Positions 4,969-8,349 of a DNA stretch of 8,349 bases are shown one piece after another. Numbering within the stretch: position 1 is the first letter of the stretch; the number at the start of each line of letters is the position of its first letter. The stretch comes from JAWOHX01 sp046484975 (lineage in GTDB: Bacteria > Bacillota > Clostridia > DUPQ01). The stretch covers positions 1 through 8,349 of the forward strand of contig JAWOHX010000115.1 in assembly GCA_046484975.1 (NCBI GenBank), given 5' to 3'. A program made the position numbers and the translations under genes. The notes beneath the pieces are model-generated. The model worked only from the letters and a program-made list of their open reading frames with translations. It was not told where the DNA came from and did no database searches.

Positions 4969-6419
4969 TGGAACTGATTTTTGAGATCAGCCAGAAAGAC
5001 AGGCGGGGGTTTTTTCTTCCCCGGGATGAAGAGGCCTCCGGGAATCCATTGGGCCGCATCCCCGCCGGCATGCTCAGAAAAACCGACCCCTGCCTTCCCG
5101 AACTCAGTGAGGTGGATGTAGTTAGGCATTTCACAAAACTCAGCAGGAGGAATTTCGGCGTGGATTCCGGGTTTTATCCCTTGGGTTCCTGCACCATGAA
5201 ATACAATCCGAAGATCAACGAGAACATCGCCAGGCTTGAGGGGCTGAAGAACCTTCATCCCCTTCAGCCGGATGAAACCGTTCAGGGAGCATTGGAAATC
5301 CTCTGCCGCCTGGAACAATTCCTGGGTGAGATCACCGGGATGGACAAGGTCTCCCTGCAGCCTGCAGCCGGAGCCCACGGGGAAATGGCCGGACTGATGA
5401 TCATCCGGGCCTACCATGACCGGAACAAGGAGACCCAAAGGACCAAGGTCCTTTGCCCGGATTCCGCCCATGGGACCAACCCGGCCTCCGCGGCCATGGC
5501 TGGATTCGACGTGGTCCAGATCAAAAGCAACCGGGAAGGCCTGGTGGATGTGGCAGAGCTTGAGAAGGCGATGGACAAGGAGACGGCAGGGCTCATGCTG
5601 ACCAATCCCAACACCCTGGGCCTTTTTGAAAAAGAAATCATTCACATTGCAAAGATTGTCCATGAAAGAGGCGGCCTGCTCTACTACGACGGCGCCAATG
5701 CCAATGCCATCCTTGGGATGACCAGGCCGGGGGACATGGGCTTCGACGTGGTCCACCTGAATCTGCACAAGACCTTCTCAACCCCCCATGGCGGAGGAGG
5801 ACCGGGGGCCGGACCCATCGGCGTGAAAAGCCGGCTTGCGCCTTTTCTTCCCGCCCCGCTGGTGGAGGAAAAAGACGGCTGCTTCCGGCTTGTGCATGAA
5901 TCTCCCCATTCCATTGGGAGGATCCGCTCTTTCTACGGAAACTTCCTGGTGCTGGTCCGGGCCTATGCCTACATCCTGTCCATGGGCAGGGACGGCCTGA
6001 AGCAAGTTTCTGAACATGCGGTGCTCAACGCCAACTACCTGCTGTCCCTGCTGAAGGACACGTTCACGGTTCCCTACAACGGCAGCTGCATGCATGAGTT
6101 CGTCCTGTCCGGGGAAAAACAGAAGGCCAAAGGCGTCAGCACCCTGGATATGGCAAAGCGGCTTCTGGACTATGGGGTTCATCCCCCCACCATCTATTTC
6201 CCCCTCATCGTGAAGGAAGCCCTGATGATCGAACCCACGGAGACCGAGGGAAAGGAAACCCTGGATGACTTCGTCCGTGCCATGGAACGCATCGCCAGGG
6301 AGGCAGAAGAAGACCCTGACACCTTGCATGGCGCTCCGCACACCACACCGGTGGGCAGGCTGGACGAAGTCCGGGCGGCCAGGAACCTGGTCCTTCGTTG
6401 GCAGGAAAAAAAGGAATGA
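4965..6419 (+). CDS. gcvPB: Glycine dehydrogenase (decarboxylating) subunit 2
   Basis: A 484-residue protein matching the C-terminal, PLP-binding half of the P protein. The Schiff-base lysine is Lys269 in NLHKTFSTPHGGGGPG. Other family motifs visible are GFYPLGSCTMKYNPK (69-83), SLQPAAGAHGE (130-140), SAHGTNPASAAMAG (167-180), TNPNTLGLFE (213-222) and YDGANANA (241-248), plus the C-terminal TTPVGRLDEVRAARN. With GcvPA it catalyses glycine decarboxylation and charges GcvH. The start is an ATGATG: the first ATG (4965) overlaps the gcvPA stop and is preferred, though the second (4968) adds only a one-residue ambiguity. The next gene overlaps its stop by ATGA, so the operon continues. Confidence 0.97.
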   Translation: MMELIFEISQKDRRGFFLPRDEEASGNPLGRIPAGMLRKTDPCLPELSEVDVVRHFTKLSRRNFGVDSGFYPLGSCTMKYNPKINENIARLEGLKNLHPLQPDETVQGALEILCRLEQFLGEITGMDKVSLQPAAGAHGEMAGLMIIRAYHDRNKETQRTKVLCPDSAHGTNPASAAMAGFDVVQIKSNREGLVDVAELEKAMDKETAGLMLTNPNTLGLFEKEIIHIAKIVHERGGLLYYDGANANAILGMTRPGDMGFDVVHLNLHKTFSTPHGGGGPGAGPIGVKSRLAPFLPAPLVEEKDGCFRLVHESPHSIGRIRSFYGNFLVLVRAYAYILSMGRDGLKQVSEHAVLNANYLLSLLKDTFTVPYNGSCMHEFVLSGEKQKAKGVSTLDMAKRLLDYGVHPPTIYFPLIVKEALMIEPTETEGKETLDDFVRAMERIAREAEEDPDTLHGAPHTTPVGRLDEVRAARNLVLRWQEKKE

Positions 6420-7306
6420 AGAAGATGCCCCGGGGAAAACACTGCAAACAAATCAAACGGGCCTGTTTCATCCTGGTGCTCCTGTTGCTGGTTGATGCGG
6501 CATGCATCGGACCAAACATCAGGCTTATCCCGGCCAGGGAACAGGATGTTGGCTCCATCGATGAAACCTTCATGGTGGAAATCCTTGCCTTTGACCCGCC
6601 TTATGCAGGGGATCGTAAGTTGGCCATGGCATTGAAAACCCTGTCCGTCATGGAGGAGGAAGACCCAAAAGCCTATCATTTCCTCAAGGTGATATCCGGG
6701 ACTGTGGGAACATCCTTTCCGGAAGCATTGATACAGTGGCACAAGATCCACCGGATCAGGGAGGAAAGGACCGGGGAGCCTGATCCACTGACCCGGGTCA
6801 TGGACAACCATTGGGCTTCCCGGGAACAGTTCATGTCCGGGAAAATCCTGGCGTATTGGTTCGGGCTGGATCCCTGGGCGGGTGTTCTCCTGAACGAGAC
6901 CGGCGGGTCCATCGGACCTGGAGGAGGATGGATGTCACTGGTGATTCAAGTGCCCCTCCATCATATGGATACCGTCAACAGCCATGCGGCCTTCCATGAT
7001 GCCTACGGCTACCTGTATAACTGCCATGGCGCCCTGGGACCGGGATACCTGTATGCCGGGAGCAAGGGGCTGGTTTACCCCGGAAGCCCCATGGCCGGTC
7101 ACTTCACCGGCATGGCGGAGCAGATGAAGCACCAGAAAGACATCCTGCCGATGGATTTCGCCATGCTGGTGGGATTTTTGGCAACACCATGGTATGTGCA
7201 TGCGGGGAAAATCATGCTGGTTGGCATAAGGAATATGGATTTGTTCGGTTCCATAAAAGAAATGTTCAGATATCTTCCCGGGGAAAAGGACACGTCACGC
7301 CCTTAG
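6416..7306 (+). CDS. Unrecognised protein with N-terminal membrane/export segment, coupled to gcvPB
   Basis: A protein of 296 residues if it starts at the ATG overlapping the gcvPB stop; the ATG at 6425, with AAGGA 9 nt upstream, is an equally reasonable start, and a TTG at 6398 is less likely. I do not recognise the family. The N-terminus is basic (KK, RGKHCKQIKR, residues 2-15) and followed by a hydrophobic stretch (16-29) ending in AAC, which suggests a signal peptide or membrane anchor. Cys30 is in a lipobox-like position, but Asp at -3 is atypical. The remainder looks soluble. Its most motif-like parts are MDNHWASREQF (129-139), GVLLNETGGSIGPGGG (156-171) and a His-rich NSHAAFHDAYGYL (188-200) with His204 and GPGYLYAG (208-215) just after. 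The conserved-looking His, Asp and Asn residues could be metal ligands or catalytic, but that is a guess. Codon use resembles its neighbours. Being last in the gcv operon does not prove a role in glycine metabolism. Confidence 0.85.
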   Translation: MKKMPRGKHCKQIKRACFILVLLLLVDAACIGPNIRLIPAREQDVGSIDETFMVEILAFDPPYAGDRKLAMALKTLSVMEEEDPKAYHFLKVISGTVGTSFPEALIQWHKIHRIREERTGEPDPLTRVMDNHWASREQFMSGKILAYWFGLDPWAGVLLNETGGSIGPGGGWMSLVIQVPLHHMDTVNSHAAFHDAYGYLYNCHGALGPGYLYAGSKGLVYPGSPMAGHFTGMAEQMKHQKDILPMDFAMLVGFLATPWYVHAGKIMLVGIRNMDLFGSIKEMFRYLPGEKDTSRP

Positions 7307-8349
7307 TCCATGAAATCCGGTTGTCTTGCTTTCAACAGTTCCGCACATAAAAGCAAGGTTCGGGGTATGTGGAACGGGCCCTTGAACACCGAGCCCTTCA
7401 GGGTATGGGAAACGGTCCCGTCCCGATGGAGGTAGCCGAACCATTCGCCGTACCGCCGGTCGGGGAACCGGTCGAAGGTATATTCATGGATTTTGCCATA
7501 CCATTTGGCGAACCGCTCGTCCCGGGTATTGCCATAGGCGAGCAACAGGGCATAGAGGGCTTCGGTGTGGGGCCACCATAGCTTCATGTCCCATTCCAAC
7601 TGTTCGGGCTGAAATTTCCTGATGTCGGTATAGTAGAAAATCCCGCCGTATTCCTTGTCCCAGCCCAGATCCAATGACCAGAGCAAAATGTCCAGCGCTT
7701 TCTTCATGATGATGTCGTCTTTGAAATGCAAGGCCTCATGCATGAGGAACCAGGCCGCCTCGATGGCATGTCCGGGATTGACCACCCTTCCCATCGGTGT
7801 GTCCAGCCGTTCTCCGTGGACCCCCACGGTTTCCAGGAGAGCCTTGCAATCGGGCTTGAAAAAATTATTGAGAATGTCATTGATGTAAACCCGGGCCATC
7901 TGGTCATAAAACCCCCCCCGTTCCCCATCGGCATCCCGCAGGACATGGTTGGTGTTCAACAGGATCATGGGCACCGCCATGGCTTTCATGGGCCGGACGG
8001 CAGGATTGAATTTCGGGGGTATCCGGTATGGGTCGTTGCCTGGATCACGGTAAATGGAAACCACCAGGTCGTAAACCTTCCTGGCTTTTTCCAGGGCACC
8101 CTTGTCGCCGGTTGCCTTTGCGTACTCGGCGAAAGCAATGACCGCAAAAGTCTCACTGAACATGTAGCGCCTTTTTCTCAAGGGCTTTCCATCGGTGGTG
8201 AGTTGGAAAAACATACGCCCGTCATCATCGAAACAATGCTCATTGAGGAACCTGTAGCCCAAACGGGCGGCATCCAGCCATTCGTCCCGGATGCCATAGG
8301 TGTTGCAGAGCTTTGCATAGAGCCATAGGCCGCGGCCCTGGAACCATAC
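7303..8349 (-). CDS. N-acylglucosamine 2-epimerase (AGE/RnBP) family protein, 5' end outside window
   Basis: The frame is open from the window edge to a TAA at 7303-7305 and gives 348 residues, so about 40-50 N-terminal residues of the usual 390-410 are missing; a TTG at 8262 is internal, because upstream sequence encodes the family motif VWFQGRGLW. AGE-family enzymes are (alpha/alpha)6 barrels that epimerise sugars at C2, such as N-acetylglucosamine/N-acetylmannosamine, or isomerise related sugars. Visible motifs are NPGHAIEAAWF (His codon at 7768-7770), KLWWPHTEALYALL and, near the C-terminus, EWFGYL-RDG with FKGPFHIPR (His codon at 7369-7371); these two histidines correspond to the catalytic pair. 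The FKG-FH-PR ending is closer to true AGE than to cellobiose 2-epimerase, but the substrate cannot be fixed. It converges on the preceding gene and is not part of the gcv operon. Confidence 0.92.
   Translation of the reverse strand, partial: VWFQGRGLWLYAKLCNTYGIRDEWLDAARLGYRFLNEHCFDDDGRMFFQLTTDGKPLRKRRYMFSETFAVIAFAEYAKATGDKGALEKARKVYDLVVSIYRDPGNDPYRIPPKFNPAVRPMKAMAVPMILLNTNHVLRDADGERGGFYDQMARVYINDILNNFFKPDCKALLETVGVHGERLDTPMGRVVNPGHAIEAAWFLMHEALHFKDDIIMKKALDILLWSLDLGWDKEYGGIFYYTDIRKFQPEQLEWDMKLWWPHTEALYALLLAYGNTRDERFAKWYGKIHEYTFDRFPDRRYGEWFGYLHRDGTVSHTLKGSVFKGPFHIPRTLLLCAELLKARQPDFMD
7325..7357. repeat. Inverted repeat at the convergent gene ends
   Basis: A perfect 8-bp inverted repeat, CTTGCTTT (7325-7332) and AAAGCAAG (7350-7357), with a 17-nt loop. 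It lies in the last codons of the epimerase gene, about 20 nt beyond the stop of the + strand operon. No T-run follows on either strand, so it is not a standard intrinsic terminator; it could be a 3'-end-stabilising or pausing hairpin, or chance. Confidence 0.3.

Noticed and set aside
4716..5768. Antisense open frame of 350 codons opposite gcvPA/gcvPB
   Set aside because: Overlaps two strongly conserved genes fully and has no family motif or ribosome-binding site of note.
6398..6415. TTG at 6398 as start of the unknown gene
   Set aside because: It lies inside gcvPB without a good SD and adds only MAGKKG; the ATG at 6416, in the ATGA overlap used throughout the operon, or the ATG at 6425 is more likely.
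8260..8262. TTG at 8262 as start of the epimerase gene
   Set aside because: The frame stays open upstream to the window edge and encodes VWFQGRGLW, a conserved AGE-family segment, so the true start is outside.
7726..8328. Open frame of 200 codons on the + strand opposite the epimerase
   Set aside because: The - strand frame contains the AGE-family motifs and remains open to the window edge, so this is its shadow.
1..8349. CRISPR arrays, insertion sequences, tRNA or rRNA genes, attachment sites
   Set aside because: No regularly spaced repeats, transposase-like frames, cloverleaf structures or rRNA-like segments were seen; the window is almost entirely coding with one riboswitch gap.

Overview
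This is a GC-rich stretch of bacterial chromosome carrying most of a glycine, serine and threonine catabolic operon on the + strand, followed by a convergent sugar-epimerase gene on the - strand. A P-protein split into GcvPA and GcvPB, a two-subunit iron-sulfur L-serine dehydratase (SdaAB/SdaAA) and a glycine riboswitch of the tandem type suggest an anaerobic, amino-acid-fermenting bacterium, for example from the Clostridia/Firmicutes or Synergistota. The sequence alone does not settle the phylum.

Layout: 1-318 is the 3' end of kbl (threonine-derived 2-amino-3-ketobutyrate to glycine plus acetyl-CoA). Serine dehydratase beta and alpha subunits follow (315-980 and 977-1906), each start overlapping the previous stop as ATGA. 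The only sizeable intergenic gap (1907-2135) is filled by a tandem glycine riboswitch (about 1908-2090), an intrinsic terminator (2092-2124) and the gcvT Shine-Dalgarno sequence (2125-2130). A sigma70-type promoter (TTGCCG, 17-bp spacer, perfect TATAAT, 1862-1890) lies inside the last codons of sdaAA, placed to start a riboswitch-led transcript. Then come gcvT (2136-3233), gcvH (3236-3619), gcvPA (3622-4968) and gcvPB (4965-6419), packed with 2-nt gaps or a 4-nt overlap. An unrecognised protein of about 296 aa with an N-terminal membrane or export segment (6416-7306) is overlapped to gcvPB in the same way. The - strand gene at 7303-8349 is an N-acylglucosamine 2-epimerase-family protein whose N-terminus lies beyond the window; its stop codon overlaps the stop of the unknown gene.

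How the genes work together: Kbl yields glycine; the glycine cleavage system (T, H, P here; L protein not in the window) splits glycine to CO2, ammonia, NADH and methylene-tetrahydrofolate. Serine hydroxymethyltransferase, not in this window, could use that C1 unit with a second glycine to make serine, which SdaAB/SdaAA deaminates to pyruvate. The riboswitch would let glycine switch on its own cleavage enzymes, while kbl and sda lie upstream of it and escape this control. The points most worth a second look are the internal promoter/riboswitch/terminator cassette, the unknown gene coupled to gcvPB, and the close abutment of the sdaAA stop codon to the first aptamer.
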